Shown here: in pieces, positions 29,286 through 38,574 of the stretch
How positions within the stretch are numbered: the stretch's first letter is position 1
Layout of the letters: every line of letters begins with the position of its first letter
NCBI GenBank assembly: GCA_937958005.1
Contig: CALGOB010000006.1
Coordinates: forward strand, 1 to 48,856
Direction of reading: 5' to 3'
Source of the DNA: an uncultured Cyclobacteriaceae bacterium
GTDB taxonomy: Bacteria > Bacteroidota > Bacteroidia > Cytophagales > Cyclobacteriaceae
DNA: 48,856 bases
Made by a program: the position numbers and the translations under genes
Notes under the pieces: model-generated
Told to the model about the DNA's origin: nothing
What the model saw: only the letters and a program-made list of their open reading frames with translations
The model's database searches: none

Positions 29286-29449
29286 TCTTGAAAATTTAGT
29301 ATTAAAAATCTTCTTGTAATTTGAATATTAAATTCGAGAAATTTTAATATTCCAACAGCATTTTGGCCGTCCATAAAAAAATGAACCCCGTTCGTCCTCA
29401 AAGGTCGGCTAATTTTATTAGATTAAGTGTCTGTTAATTGAGTTATTTT

Positions 29450-31045
29450 ATGATGAAGAAATCTATTCTTGCCGGGCTATGTTTGGTGCTTGTTTCTATT
29501 CATGGTTTTGGACAAACATCCATCCAACCTTCCCCCGATCGAAGTGAGGGTGAAGGACCTTATCCGCAGTTGATTATAAGGGGAGCTACCCTTATTAATG
29601 GTACTGGATCGCCTGCAAGAGGCCCTGTAGATATAGTGGTAGAGGGAAATAGGATTAAACAGATTTCAGTAGTGGGATATCCAGGTATTGAAATAGAGGA
29701 AGAGTCTAGGCCTAAAGCAATAAAAGGGGCTAAAATAATAGAGGCAAATGGTATGTACGTGCTTCCTGGTTTTATTGATGTACACGGGCATATAGGAGGT
29801 ACAGCTCAAGGAACGCCAGCTGAATATGTTTTTAAACTGTGGATGGCACACGGAATAACTACGATCCGAGATCCAAGTGCTGGAAATGGATTGGACTGGG
29901 TTTTAGACCATAAGAAAAAAAGCCTTAAAAATGAGATAACTGCCCCTAGAATATTTGCCTATACTGCATTTGGTCAAGGCGAAAAAAGCGGTATCAATTC
30001 ACCTCAAGAAGCTAAGGAATGGGTGAGGAAAAATGCAGCAAAAGGAGCTGATGGAATTAAGTTTTTCGGTACTAGACCTGATATTATGAAAGCAGCTTTG
30101 GCTGAAAATAATAAATTAGGCTTAAAGTCTGCCTGTCATCATGCACAAACTGATGTAGCTTGGCTAAATGTTTTGCACACAGCTAGAATGGGTCTCTCAA
30201 GTATGGAGCACTGGTATGGTTTACCAGAAGCAATGTTTACTGATAGAACTATTCAAGATTACCCATTGGATTATAATTACCAGAATGAACAACATAGGTT
30301 TGGTGAAGCAGGAAAGCTATGGGAACAAGCAGCAAAACCATATTCTAAAAAATGGAATGAGGTTATGGATGAGTTAATTGCTTTAGATTTTACAATAGAC
30401 CCCACATTTAATATTTATGAGGCTAATAGAGACCTTATGAGGGCAAGGAGACAAGAGTGGCATGAAGATTACACACTGCCTTCACTGTGGGAATTTTACA
30501 AACCGAGTAAAATTTCACATGGATCTCATTGGCATTCTTGGGGTACTGAACAGGAAGTAAACTGGAAGAAAAATTATGGACTATGGATGACCTTTGTAAA
30601 TGAATACAAGAACAGAGGGGGAAGGGTGACGATAGGTTCAGACTCTGGTTTTATTTATCAACTGTATGGGTTTGCCTATATCCGCGAAATGGAATTGATG
30701 CGAGAAGCTGGTTTTCATCCTTTAGAAATTATTAGGGCGGCTACACTTAAAGGTGCTGAATTATTAGGTCAAGATAAAGAAATAGGGACAGTGGAAGTTG
30801 GTAAATTAGCAGACTTGATTGTTGTTTCAGAGAACCCTTTGCAAAACTTAAAAGTATTATATGGGACTGGTGCAATTAAGCTTAGTGAAGACAATGAAGT
30901 GCAGAGAGTTGGTGGAGTAAACTATACCATTAAAGATGGTATAGTTTACGACGCAAAACAACTCTTGTTAGATGTTAAAAAAAATGTGGATCATAAGAAA
31001 AATGAGACAGGTTACAAAATATTGCAGCCTGGGATGAAAGAATGA
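29450..31045 (+). CDS. Secreted amidohydrolase family protein (imidazolonepropionase/prolidase-like)
   Basis: About 531 aa starting at 29450 or at the adjacent ATG at 29453; the in-frame TTG at 29438 gives an unlikely N-terminus. A signal peptide (MKKSILAGLCLVLVSIHGFG) targets it to the periplasm. Amidohydrolase features: the beta-sandwich ATLINGTGSPARGPVDIVVE, metal motif GFIDVHGHIGG, GADGIKFFG, a CHHAQ histidine, SMEHWYG, the TIGSDSGFIYQLYG Asp, and LGQDKEIGTVEVGKLADLIV. The substrate is unknown; peptides or cyclic amides are typical of secreted relatives. A 14-bp perfect hairpin lies inside the coding sequence near the 3' end (30917-30949). It overlaps the downstream TPR lipoprotein gene by four bases (ATGA). 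Confidence 0.9.
   Translation: MMKKSILAGLCLVLVSIHGFGQTSIQPSPDRSEGEGPYPQLIIRGATLINGTGSPARGPVDIVVEGNRIKQISVVGYPGIEIEEESRPKAIKGAKIIEANGMYVLPGFIDVHGHIGGTAQGTPAEYVFKLWMAHGITTIRDPSAGNGLDWVLDHKKKSLKNEITAPRIFAYTAFGQGEKSGINSPQEAKEWVRKNAAKGADGIKFFGTRPDIMKAALAENNKLGLKSACHHAQTDVAWLNVLHTARMGLSSMEHWYGLPEAMFTDRTIQDYPLDYNYQNEQHRFGEAGKLWEQAAKPYSKKWNEVMDELIALDFTIDPTFNIYEANRDLMRARRQEWHEDYTLPSLWEFYKPSKISHGSHWHSWGTEQEVNWKKNYGLWMTFVNEYKNRGGRVTIGSDSGFIYQLYGFAYIREMELMREAGFHPLEIIRAATLKGAELLGQDKEIGTVEVGKLADLIVVSENPLQNLKVLYGTGAIKLSEDNEVQRVGGVNYTIKDGIVYDAKQLLLDVKKNVDHKKNETGYKILQPGMKE
30917..30949. repeat. Perfect 14-bp hairpin inside the amidohydrolase gene
   Basis: GTAAACTATACCAT (30917-30930) pairs perfectly with ATGGTATAGTTTAC (30936-30949) around the 5-nt loop TAAAG. 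It lies in frame about 100 nt before the stop and encodes VNYTIKDGIVYD. Confidence 0.9.
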
Positions 31046-32037
31046 GGCTATTAAAATTATGGGTCATATCGTCGATTATATTTACAAGTTGTTTAGATAC
31101 CAGCCCACCTAAAAGAAGGACTTCATTGGTAAGTTCTTTAGAAAGTATAGACACCGTTGGGGCTGACGCCTATGGGGTAGTTGGACTTAAAGGAAATGAA
31201 TTTCCTGGATTACGATTTAGTAAGAAACAAATGCAATTATTAGATTCAAAATCCTTGAATTATGAAAGACAATATGTCCAACACCCAGATTCTTTAGATT
31301 TGCTCATGAGTTATGCGAGAAGTTTGGATAATAAAGGGGCTTATACCTCTGCTAAAAACTTGTACACGATAGGGGCAAGGAAATTTCCGCATGCCCCTCA
31401 ACTGTTTCAGTATAAAGGACTAAATAAAATTATTACTAGAGATTTTAAATCTGCCATTAAAGATTTACAGACTGCTGCTTTTTATTACAGAGATAAACAA
31501 CCAAGCAAAGATAAATACTTGAGTAAAGGGTTTATGGAAAGTTCTGATCAGTTTTATACTTGGTACTATTTAGGTATGGCTTACTACTTTAATAGAAATT
31601 ATGACAGTGCTATCTCTTCATTTAAAAAATGTTTGCAACAGGCCAAAGATGATGATGACCTAACTGTCATTCCATTTTTCTGGCTTTATATTATTTATCA
31701 AGAGATAGGTAATCCTCAAAGTGCACAATTACTTCTAGCGGACATTAATACAAATATGCTAATTGTAAAAAGCAAAGATTACTATCGAGGTTTACTGCTA
31801 TTTAAAGGGATTTTTAAAGCAGATAGATTAACTAGATTTACAATAAAAAACAATAAAATCATACAACCAATACAAGCCTATGCTTTAGTGAAATGGTATA
31901 GGTTCAATGGCCTATTTAATGATGCAGAAAACCTCTCTGATATTTTGTTGCAATCAAATGCTTGGAATAATTTAGGTTATATAGCTTGTGAGGTAGAAGA
32001 TTTCACAAATGATAGCTTATTGAGATCTATCAATTAA
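31042..32037 (+). CDS. TPR-repeat lipoprotein
   Basis: The 331-aa product begins with a lipoprotein signal (LWVISSIIFTSC, Cys as lipid site). The mature part contains tetratricopeptide-like helices: LMSYARSLDNKGAYTSAKNL, LFQYKGLNKIITRDFKSAIK, YYLGMAYYFNRNYDSAISSF and a FWLYIIYQEIGNPQSAQLLL helix. TPRs bind partner proteins. Its start overlaps the amidohydrolase stop, so the two are translationally coupled and probably act together at the periplasmic face. The gene converges with the GDPD gene, sharing a hairpin terminator. Confidence 0.85.
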   Translation: MRLLKLWVISSIIFTSCLDTSPPKRRTSLVSSLESIDTVGADAYGVVGLKGNEFPGLRFSKKQMQLLDSKSLNYERQYVQHPDSLDLLMSYARSLDNKGAYTSAKNLYTIGARKFPHAPQLFQYKGLNKIITRDFKSAIKDLQTAAFYYRDKQPSKDKYLSKGFMESSDQFYTWYYLGMAYYFNRNYDSAISSFKKCLQQAKDDDDLTVIPFFWLYIIYQEIGNPQSAQLLLADINTNMLIVKSKDYYRGLLLFKGIFKADRLTRFTIKNNKIIQPIQAYALVKWYRFNGLFNDAENLSDILLQSNAWNNLGYIACEVEDFTNDSLLRSIN

Positions 32038-32038
32038 T

Positions 32039-32083
32039 GAAGGATGAAGTAAAATGAATTACTTAGCTTTACTTCATTCCTTC
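32039..32083. terminator. Bidirectional hairpin between convergent TPR lipoprotein and GDPD genes
   Basis: GAAGGATGAAGTAAA (32039-32053) pairs with TTTACTTCATTCCTTC (32068-32083), 15 pairs with one bulge and a 14-nt loop. The right arm covers the stop codon and last residues of the GDPD gene. No T run, so termination efficiency is uncertain. Confidence 0.6.
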
Positions 32084-32974
32084 TATTTCTTCTCTAATCT
32101 CCATTAATCTATTTGGGAAGTCAGTGATTATGCCATCAACTCCAGCATTCAACATTTTAATCATATCTTCCTTGTCATTGACTAAGTAAGTGTACACTTT
32201 AAATCCCCTGGCATGCATTCTGAAAATCCTTTTAGCCGAAAGTGTTTCATAGGGTGGGTTTAATGCATCCAGTTCTTCATCATCTTTTTTAGTTGCTCGC
32301 CCTAATTGAACTTTAGTTTCCATATAAAAAGCAATCAGTGGAGTAGAGTCTTCTCCTACTAACAGCTTTTTAGTTTCAATTTCAGAATCTAGCTCATGAA
32401 CTTTCTCTAAGTAATCAGACTCATAAGATTGAAGAATACACCATTCGTATCCATCTTTCTCGTTTTGTATCACTTTAACAAGTCTTTCTGCAAAATCCTC
32501 ATGATGTCCTTCTTCATGTTTTATTTCTATTAGCACTGTAGCACGTCCATTGACTAAATCCAAAACCTCTCTTAAAGTAGGGACTTTTTCTTGGGCGAAT
32601 TTAGAATCAAAATAAGTACCTGCATCTAACTTCTTGATTTCTTCAAGTGTCATTTTACTTACTTCTCCAGCCCCGTCAGTAGTTCTATCCACAGTGGCAT
32701 CATGGATCACGACAATTTTAAGGTCTTTTGTTAACCTTACATCTATATCGATCATGTCTACTCCAAGATCCAAAGCTTTTTGAATAGAGGCCATTGTATT
32801 TTCAGGGGCATAACCCGAAGCTCCTTTATGGGCGATGATCTTAAACTCTTTTCCTTTCAGTTTTGAGATATCAGTGCTGGCGAATATGTTCTGGTATATC
32901 CATGGCTCAAATACCGATAGCATGATAAATAAAACAAGAAAGGGTATTGAATAAACTAAAAACTTCTTAACCAT
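32069..32974 (-). CDS. Glycerophosphodiester phosphodiesterase
   Basis: The 301-aa product has an N-terminal membrane segment (LVYSIPFLVLFIMLSVFEPW) that anchors it or acts as a signal peptide. The GDPD catalytic core follows: IIAHKGASGYAPENTMAS with the catalytic His and the Glu-Asn metal site, DMIDIDVRLTKDLKIVVIHD with the second His, VDRTTDGAGEVSKM, TLREVLDLVNGRATVLIEIK and a C-terminal GVDGIITDFPNRLMEIREE. It hydrolyses glycerophosphodiesters to glycerol-3-phosphate and an alcohol, most likely on the periplasmic side. A TAACTTTG promoter box lies 16 nt upstream on the minus strand (32991-32998). Confidence 0.95.
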   Translation of the reverse strand: MVKKFLVYSIPFLVLFIMLSVFEPWIYQNIFASTDISKLKGKEFKIIAHKGASGYAPENTMASIQKALDLGVDMIDIDVRLTKDLKIVVIHDATVDRTTDGAGEVSKMTLEEIKKLDAGTYFDSKFAQEKVPTLREVLDLVNGRATVLIEIKHEEGHHEDFAERLVKVIQNEKDGYEWCILQSYESDYLEKVHELDSEIETKKLLVGEDSTPLIAFYMETKVQLGRATKKDDEELDALNPPYETLSAKRIFRMHARGFKVYTYLVNDKEDMIKMLNAGVDGIITDFPNRLMEIREEIEGMK

Positions 32975-32990
32975 TTTTTATAGTTTGTTG

Positions 32991-32998
32991 CAAAGTTA
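32991..32998 (-). promoter_or_regulatory. -7 box of the GDPD gene
   Basis: TAACTTTG on the minus strand, 16 nt before the ATG, identical to the boxes at 3834 and 21017. No clear TTG at -33. Confidence 0.5.
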
Positions 32999-33030
32999 AC
33001 CAATAACTCTCAATTTTTTAAAAATAGCGT

Positions 33031-34782
33031 TTAGTCCAAATTTAATTTGATCCCTAATTCATCTAATTGTTCGTTTGCAATAGGAGATGGAGAGTCAATC
33101 ATGACATCTCTACCTGAATTATTTTTCGGAAAAGCAATGTAGTCTCTAATGGAATCAGAACCACCAAAAAGGGCACAGATTCTATCGAAACCAAATGCAA
33201 TTCCACCATGTGGGGGGGCGCCAAATTCAAAAGCCTCCATTAAGAACCCAAACTGTGCTTTTGCTTCTTCATCACTGAACCCAAGGTGTTTAAACATCAT
33301 GGCCTGTGTTTCACGATCATGAATCCTAATAGACCCACCACCCACTTCTACGCCATTGATCACCATGTCATAAGCATTGGCTCTTACTGCTCCTGGATTA
33401 CTTTCTAGTAATGGAATATCTTCTGTTTTAGGACTGGTAAAAGGGTGGTGCATTGCGTGGAATCTTTCACTTTCTTCATCCCACTCTAACAACGGAAAGT
33501 CCAATACCCACAAAGCAGAGAAAGTGTTTTTATTACGCAAACCAAGTCTTTCGCCCATTTCTAGCCTGAGTTCACCAAGTGCTTTTCTTGTAGCTGCTAT
33601 ATCTCCCGATAAAACTAAGATCAAATCACCTTTGCTAGCACCAGAAAGTGCTGCCCAAGCAGCTAAATCTTCTTGCGTATAGAATTTATCTACAGATGAT
33701 TTAAAACTGCCATCTTCATTGCATTTAACATAGACCAAACCTTTGGCACCTATTTGGGGTCTTTTAACCCAATTGGTAATTTCGTCCAATTGTTTTCTGG
33801 TATAACTGGCAGCTGCCGGAACTACAATCCCTGCTACTAGTTCTGCACTGTCAAACACATTAAATCCCTTATTTTGAGCAACAGTATTTAATTCTTTGAA
33901 AGTCATCTCAAAACGAGTATCAGGCTTATCAGATCCATATAATTTCATTGCCTCACTATAAGGCATTCTTTTAAAGTCTGGTGCCTCTACTCCTTTTACA
34001 TTCTTAAAAAGATGTTTCATTAATCCTTCAAAAGTAGAAAGTATGTCTTCTTGCTCTACAAAGGACATTTCACAGTCTATTTGTGTGAATTCTGGTTGTC
34101 TATCAGCTCTTAAGTCTTCATCTCTAAAGCATTTTACAATCTGAAAATATCTATCAAACCCTGAAACCATCAATAACTGCTTGAAAGTCTGAGGTGATTG
34201 CGGTAGCGCGTAAAATTCCCCACTGTTTATTCTAGAGGGAACTATAAAATCTCTCGCACCTTCAGGAGTAGACTTAATGAGTACAGGCGTTTCTGTTTCT
34301 ATAAAATCTTGTGCATCTAGAAAACTACGGGTTTGTTGCATCATCCGGTGTCTCAACTGCAATTTTTCTCTTACAACTTCCCTTCTAAGATCAAGATACC
34401 TGTACTTCATTCTCAGATCATCTCCACCATCTGTTTCATTTTCAATCTTGAAGGGAGGGGTAAGAGCCTTATTCAATACTTTTAATTCAGTAACCTTAAT
34501 TTCAATATCACCTGTTGGGATTTTATCTGATTTGGAAGACCTTTCTATGATTTCACCTGTAGCTTGGAGTACAAACTCTCTCCCTACGGATTTAGCAGTT
34601 TCTATTAAGGTAGCATCAGAAATTCCTTCCTGAAACAATAATTGAGTGATGCCATATCGGTCGCGAAGGTCTATCCACACTAGCCCTCCTTTATCTCTTA
34701 AAGTTTGAACCCAACCTGATAATGTGACTTTTTCTCCGACGTTGGCGATTCTTAATTCACCACAATTATGTGTTCTAAGCAT
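33031..34782 (-). CDS. aspS: Aspartate--tRNA ligase
   Basis: The 583-aa product is a full-length bacterial-type AspRS: N-terminal anticodon-binding OB fold ([20 protein letters not shown]), class II motif 1 region ([20 protein letters not shown]), motif 2 [18 protein letters not shown], the bacterial GAD insertion domain (about 290-420), and motif 3 [16 protein letters not shown]. It charges tRNA-Asp. The start at 34782 gives the usual [20 protein letters not shown] -7 box lies 32 nt upstream. Repeat copy F sits between this gene and the divergent small secreted protein gene. Confidence 0.99.
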   Translation of the reverse strand: MLRTHNCGELRIANVGEKVTLSGWVQTLRDKGGLVWIDLRDRYGITQLLFQEGISDATLIETAKSVGREFVLQATGEIIERSSKSDKIPTGDIEIKVTELKVLNKALTPPFKIENETDGGDDLRMKYRYLDLRREVVREKLQLRHRMMQQTRSFLDAQDFIETETPVLIKSTPEGARDFIVPSRINSGEFYALPQSPQTFKQLLMVSGFDRYFQIVKCFRDEDLRADRQPEFTQIDCEMSFVEQEDILSTFEGLMKHLFKNVKGVEAPDFKRMPYSEAMKLYGSDKPDTRFEMTFKELNTVAQNKGFNVFDSAELVAGIVVPAAASYTRKQLDEITNWVKRPQIGAKGLVYVKCNEDGSFKSSVDKFYTQEDLAAWAALSGASKGDLILVLSGDIAATRKALGELRLEMGERLGLRNKNTFSALWVLDFPLLEWDEESERFHAMHHPFTSPKTEDIPLLESNPGAVRANAYDMVINGVEVGGGSIRIHDRETQAMMFKHLGFSDEEAKAQFGFLMEAFEFGAPPHGGIAFGFDRICALFGGSDSIRDYIAFPKNNSGRDVMIDSPSPIANEQLDELGIKLNLD

Positions 34783-34814
34783 GATAATTAAACGCTATTT
34801 GATTTTATGCAGCT

Positions 34815-34822
34815 CAAATTTA
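34815..34822 (-). promoter_or_regulatory. -7 box of aspS
   Basis: TAAATTTG on the minus strand, 32 nt before the aspS start, matches TAnnTTTG. No TTG at the right distance. Confidence 0.4.
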
Positions 34823-34911
34823 TATCCATCTGGCCCAATTTTTCTCTTTTATCAACGTTTTTTCAATTCTATTGTCATTTTTTTGTAGAAGGAATCATAT
34901 GACTGATGGTT

Positions 34912-35010
34912 TTTTAATCCCTAAGGGATATTAATTCCCCGACTCTTGAGTCGATCATTAAATTATTGCCCATAGATACCCCGTACCCTTGGGTCGGGGT
35001 TGGTTCATTT
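34912..35010 (+). repeat. Three-hairpin intergenic repeat, copy F (short form)
   Basis: Identical in layout to copy B, with all three stems intact. This copy lies in a divergent intergenic region (aspS on the left, 35163 gene on the right), so it is not at a 3' end. Confidence 0.95.
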
Positions 35011-35136
35011 TCTTGAAAGTTTTTTAAGGGGTCGTTTCGAAATAGAATTTGAGAAACATGAGGATAACATAAATTTCAGTAACTGATTTAGTTTGAATAT
35101 CTTGCTTTTATATTTAAAAGCTTTCAAAGGGTTTCC

Positions 35137-35144
35137 TACCTTTG
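35137..35144 (+). promoter_or_regulatory. -7 box for the secreted-protein/tadA operon
   Basis: TACCTTTG matches TAnnTTTG and ends 18 nt before the ATG at 35163. No convincing TTG at -33. Confidence 0.45.
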
Positions 35145-35162
35145 TAATGAAAATAAATTGAT

Positions 35163-35723
35163 ATGATGGTACGAGATTTTATAATGATACTATTGATTTT
35201 TATATCCTTTAATCTTTTTGGACAAGAAAAACTGACCAAAATAAAAATAGAGAAGGAATTGGAATTTAAGATCCCTGTCAGTTTCACCATGCTTACACCC
35301 GAAGAAATTATCAATAAATATCTTTCAAGTAATGCGCCTATGGCTATGTATGGTAATGTAAGAAGAACTACGGAATTTGGCGTTACTAAAAGTCCAACAA
35401 GGTGGTCGGAGAAAGACTCAGAAATACTCTTAGATTTTTATAAATCAAGTATAACCTCTACTTATACCAAGGTTCATTTTCATAAGGAAACCATTGTAGA
35501 GATGAATGGCCAAAAATTTATGGCTTTAGAATTTACCTCTTCTTTTAAAGATACGAATAGCAGTGCCCTTGCTTCTCAAAGATCTGTCAATAAATATACC
35601 AACTTATACTATGCTTTGAGGAATGGTAGTTTATATGTATTCAATTTTAGTGCGCCTGCTAAGGAAAGAGAAAAGTGGAAAAGTACAGCCAATAACATGA
35701 TGAAAACGATTAAATTCCTATGA
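35163..35723 (+). CDS. Small secreted protein of unknown function (DUF1795-like fold suspected)
   Basis: The 186-aa product has a signal peptide (MILLIFISFNLFGQEK) and a soluble part with FKIPVSFTMLTPEEIINKYL, EFGVTKSPTRWSEKDSEILL, then MNGQKFMALEFTSSFKD and a C-terminal WKSTANNMMKTIKFL helix. The alternating strands and final helix recall PsbP/DcrB/DUF1795-type small proteins, but no motif is decisive. The start could be ATG 35163 or 35166. Its stop overlaps the tadA start by four bases (ATGA), so it is co-translated with tadA. Confidence 0.75.
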   Translation: MMVRDFIMILLIFISFNLFGQEKLTKIKIEKELEFKIPVSFTMLTPEEIINKYLSSNAPMAMYGNVRRTTEFGVTKSPTRWSEKDSEILLDFYKSSITSTYTKVHFHKETIVEMNGQKFMALEFTSSFKDTNSSALASQRSVNKYTNLYYALRNGSLYVFNFSAPAKEREKWKSTANNMMKTIKFL

Positions 35724-36178
35724 GTGAACTCTCGGTTTTTAGTGATGAACATTTTATGAATCAAGCCCTTAAACAGGCAGAGTACGCACTGGAGGAGGGA
35801 GAAGTGCCTGTAGGGGCAATAGTAGTCAGCCAAAATAGGATCATTTCAAAAGCATATAACCAGGTAGAACGGTTAAAAGATGCAACGGCACATGCAGAAA
35901 TGCTAGCAATTACAGCCGCACAAGACTACTTAGGTGCCAAGTATCTCCAAAACTGTACATTATATGTTACCTTAGAACCTTGTACTATGTGTGCAGGAGC
36001 TATCTTTTGGGCGCAGATAGAAAAGGTGGTTTTTGGAGCCAGTGATGAATCAAGAGGTTTTGAAAGACTAGAGCCAAGTGTAATGCATCCAAAAACTGAA
36101 ATCGTAAAAGGTTTGAAAAGTCAAGAAAGTAAAGCACTTTTACAACAATTTTTTAATCAAATAAGAAGGAACAATTAA
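35720..36178 (+). CDS. tadA: tRNA-specific adenosine deaminase
   Basis: The 152-aa product contains the cytidine/deoxycytidylate deaminase zinc site: ATAHAEML with His and the catalytic Glu, and LEPCTMCAGAI with the two zinc Cys. EEGEVPVGAIVV and FGASDESRGFE are typical of TadA, which deaminates A34 of tRNA-Arg(ACG) to inosine. Guanine deaminase-type relatives are shorter in this pattern, so TadA is preferred. It overlaps the upstream secreted-protein gene by four bases and precedes the sod gene by 59 nt. Confidence 0.93.
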   Translation: MSELSVFSDEHFMNQALKQAEYALEEGEVPVGAIVVSQNRIISKAYNQVERLKDATAHAEMLAITAAQDYLGAKYLQNCTLYVTLEPCTMCAGAIFWAQIEKVVFGASDESRGFERLEPSVMHPKTEIVKGLKSQESKALLQQFFNQIRRNN

Positions 36179-36237
36179 TAAGCCTTCTTAGTTACTATTA
36201 GTAATTATTTAGAACTGAAATATAAACTTATTTAACT

Positions 36238-36840
36238 ATGGCATTCGAATTACCGAATCTTCCTTATGCGCATGATGCGTTAGAACCACATATTGATGCA
36301 AAAACGATGGAAATCCATCATGGGAAACATCACGCTGGATATACTACAAAATTAAATGGTGCTGTAGATGGTACTGATTTGGCTGGTAAGTCTATTGAAG
36401 ATCTTTTGAAAAACCACACAGACAACGGTGCTGTAAGGAATAATGGCGGTGGATTTTATAATCATAATTTATTTTGGCAAGTAATGTCGCCAAATGGAGG
36501 CGGTGCTCCTTCAGGTGACCTTGCAGCAGCTATAGATGCTGCTTTTGGATCTTTTGAAGAATTCAAAACTGCTTTTAGCAATGCAGCTGCCACAAGGTTT
36601 GGATCTGGATGGGCTTGGCTATGTGTGAATGGCGGTAAATTAGAAGTTTGTTCTACTGCCAATCAAGATAACCCGTTAATGCCAGGGGTTGGCTGTGAAG
36701 GAATCCCAATTTTAGGTTTAGATGTATGGGAACATGCATATTACCTAAACTACCAAAACAGAAGACCTGATTATATCAATGCATTCTTTAACGTAGTAAA
36801 CTGGGATAAAGTAACAGAATTATTCAATGCTGCTAAATAA
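36238..36840 (+). CDS. sod: Superoxide dismutase, Fe/Mn family
   Basis: The 200-aa product has the full Fe/Mn-SOD pattern: metal ligands in [17 protein letters not shown] (His), [17 protein letters not shown] (His), and [20 protein letters not shown] (Asp and His). No signal peptide, so cytoplasmic. It dismutates superoxide to peroxide and oxygen. The choice between Fe and Mn cannot be made firmly by eye. It ends in a strong terminator (36871-36898) and is probably expressed on its own. Confidence 0.97.
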   Translation: MAFELPNLPYAHDALEPHIDAKTMEIHHGKHHAGYTTKLNGAVDGTDLAGKSIEDLLKNHTDNGAVRNNGGGFYNHNLFWQVMSPNGGGAPSGDLAAAIDAAFGSFEEFKTAFSNAAATRFGSGWAWLCVNGGKLEVCSTANQDNPLMPGVGCEGIPILGLDVWEHAYYLNYQNRRPDYINAFFNVVNWDKVTELFNAAK

Positions 36841-36870
36841 TTTTTAGTCGATTGAATTAAAAGATTTAAG

Positions 36871-36898
36871 GTGACCTTTTTAAAAGGTCACTTTTTTT
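36871..36898 (+). terminator. Terminator of sod
   Basis: GTGACCTT (36871-36878) pairs with AAGGTCAC (36884-36891) and is followed by seven T residues. Confidence 0.92.
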
Positions 36899-37000
36899 AT
36901 TTAGACCCTATTCAATGACTAATTTTTCAGAGACAAACAGCCAGACAAGGTTGTTCAATGATTACTGAATAAATACCTGTCTTTAAATTAGGTAAATTAA

Positions 37001-37178
37001 ACCCGAATGATGCAATAGAAATTTGATGCAAACCATAACTAACAGTCATTTAGCCACTTAAATCCTAATTTCCTACTCACCATAATGGAGACTATATCTG
37101 CGTTGCAAATCAGAATTTAAGCAGCTATCTAACAGCCATTTATGATTTTCTCTTAAAAGCCTAATGCATCATTCGGGT
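37001..37178. mobile_element. 178-bp MITE, copy 1
   Basis: The ends ACCCGAATGATGCA and TGCATCATTCGGGT are perfect 14-bp inverted repeats. The flanks are TAA on both sides (36998-37000 and 37179-37181). Internally TAGCCACTTAAATCC and GGATTTAAGT-like sequence from the other arm pair imperfectly, so the whole element folds on itself. It is 98% identical (4 substitutions) to the copy at 48641-48818. No coding capacity. TNA target duplication and size fit a MITE moved by an IS5-family transposase. Confidence 0.88.
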
Positions 37179-37208
37179 TAAAATGATTTTTATTGGTAGA
37201 TTCTTCAA

Positions 37209-37302
37209 ATCATGAGAGATATTAATTCCCCAGCTGGGATCGATCATTAAATTATTGTCTATAGATGCCTTCCATACCTTTAGGGCAAGGTTTGTTCATT
37301 TT
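37209..37302 (+). repeat. Three-hairpin intergenic repeat, copy G (degenerate)
   Basis: Keeps AGATATTAATTCCCC, CGATCATTAAATTATTG, ATAGAT and a GGTTTGTTCATTT-like tail, but all three stems are broken or shortened. It is an old copy. Confidence 0.75.
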
Positions 37303-37372
37303 CAATATATATCAATTAAATTTGGAACGTTATTTGTATCATAGTTAGTAGTTCTAATTTAATGTTTGGCAG

Positions 37373-37918
37373 ATGAAATATTTAATGGTTTTAATAAGCA
37401 TAAATGTGTTGTTCTTTACAACAGTATTTGATATACAGGGTCAAACTGGGAAACTTGCTATTCAGGATGATTATACCATAAATTTTTCAGGTTCAGGTGC
37501 TGATGGAACATTTGGAGGGTTAGCAGGCAATATTATATTTGACCCCAATAAACTTGCAGAAGCTAAATTTGAAATATCCCTTGATGTAGGTTCTATTGAC
37601 ACAGGAAACAAGACCAAGAATAAGCATGCAAAAGGGAAAAGTTGGTTTCATTTAGATAAGTTCTCAACGGTGACTTTCAATTCGACCCGAGTAATCAGTA
37701 CAGAGCAAGGATATGAGTTAGTGGGAAAAATGAACATGCATGGTGTGACAAAAGAAATTAGCATACCTTTCACTTATAAAGACCAAGGAGACCGAGGAAT
37801 TTTTGAAGGAACTTTTAAAATCAACCGCAAAGATTTTGACATATTCGGTCCTTTTTTTGGCTTTGCCGTAGGAGATGAATTTGAAGTGAAGTTAAAAGTA
37901 CCTGTAAAGCCTATTTAA
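37373..37918 (+). CDS. YceI family periplasmic protein
   Basis: The 181-aa product has a signal peptide (LMVLISINVLFFTTVFDIQG) and the YceI lipocalin-like fold: FSGSGADGTFGGLAGNIIFD, AEAKFEISLDVGSIDTGN, KGKSWFHLDKFSTVTFNSTR, ELVGKMNMHGVTKEISIPF and FKINRKDFDIFG. YceI proteins bind isoprenoid lipids such as polyprenyl chains in the periplasm. It is monocistronic, preceded by a MITE and the degenerate repeat copy. The next intact gene is far downstream. Confidence 0.92.
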   Translation: MKYLMVLISINVLFFTTVFDIQGQTGKLAIQDDYTINFSGSGADGTFGGLAGNIIFDPNKLAEAKFEISLDVGSIDTGNKTKNKHAKGKSWFHLDKFSTVTFNSTRVISTEQGYELVGKMNMHGVTKEISIPFTYKDQGDRGIFEGTFKINRKDFDIFGPFFGFAVGDEFEVKLKVPVKPI

Positions 37919-38035
37919 GACTCATCGAAACCATAAATATTCGATTGTCAACTGGCTCGAATTTAAGCATTAGCAGTAATGCGTGTCTATTTAGAGTTTG
38001 TCTATGTATTGATCATAGAGCAGGGCAACTGCGCG
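37919..38035. other. Short intergenic region before the IS relic
   Basis: 117 nt of AT-rich DNA with no gene. The transposase relic begins at 38036. Confidence 0.4.
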
Positions 38036-38567
38036 TTAAATTAGGATTATTTGTTCCCTGAAGGTATCTGATATAGCAGCTTTAGTACGTTTATGTTTTT
38101 TAGAGAGTTTTTTTTGATTTGTGCATGGCATTACAACTGTTGATTAATGTCATAGCCAATTTAGAAACGATATTAAAATTTGCTGCGCTATTGTCTATTC
38201 TCTTTCTTTAGACTTTGATCCTCTTTGAAAGTAACATCCAAACTCCAATGCAACTTATTTTCTATGCCCCAGTGTGAACGGATGTTCACTTACAAAAGCC
38301 GATACGATATGTAAGGCTTCTTTATTATTAGCTTTATCAGCTGAGTCTCTCATTGTTTTGCCATCTATGGCCACCACTTTTCCTTCACTGACTTCATGAA
38401 GAGATTGAGTCCATTTACCAAAGTGTGTCCCAAAACTCTCAGGGTCTACTTTAGCAAAAAACCTACTCAGCCCAGTCTCACAAGTAGTGCCTTTTTCATA
38501 AGGAAAAAACTTCCGCAACCAATCTATTTTCTTTACCAAACAAGGCTATTTCATCCCAGCCATTCAT
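38036..38567 (-). pseudogene. Relic of an ISAs1-family transposase, frameshifted and internally deleted
   Basis: On the minus strand from 38567 reading MNGWDEIALFGKEN, then after a frameshift IDWLRKFFPYEKGTTCETGL, SRFFAKVDPESFGTHFGKW, GKVVAIDGKTMRDS and [13 protein letters not shown]. The sequence then jumps, in another frame, to [20 protein letters not shown], the C-terminal ISAs1 DDE region, and ends with further frameshifts (KKHKRTKAAISDTFREQ) at a stop at 38036. The central part, including the second catalytic Asp region, is missing. An intact transposase would be about 370-380 aa; here only about 175 codons remain, so it is dead. Confidence 0.88.
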
Positions 38568-38574
38568 GTTGCTA

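Larger units (their letters stand above)
36899..37372. other. Intergenic region holding a MITE and repeat copy G
   Basis: 474 nt between sod and the YceI gene contain the 178-bp MITE copy 1 (37001-37178) and the degenerate repeat copy G (37209-37302). No gene or clear promoter was found. Confidence 0.7.

Noticed and set aside
29370-29415. AAAATGAACCCCG near 29379 as a remnant of the repeat family
   Set aside because: Only about nine bases match the reverse complement of the repeat end, and no stem is preserved; chance is sufficient.
38255-38539. The 94-codon transposase frame as an intact gene
   Set aside because: Its ends are produced by frameshifts; flanking sequence continues the ISAs1 protein in other frames, and the central part is missing.
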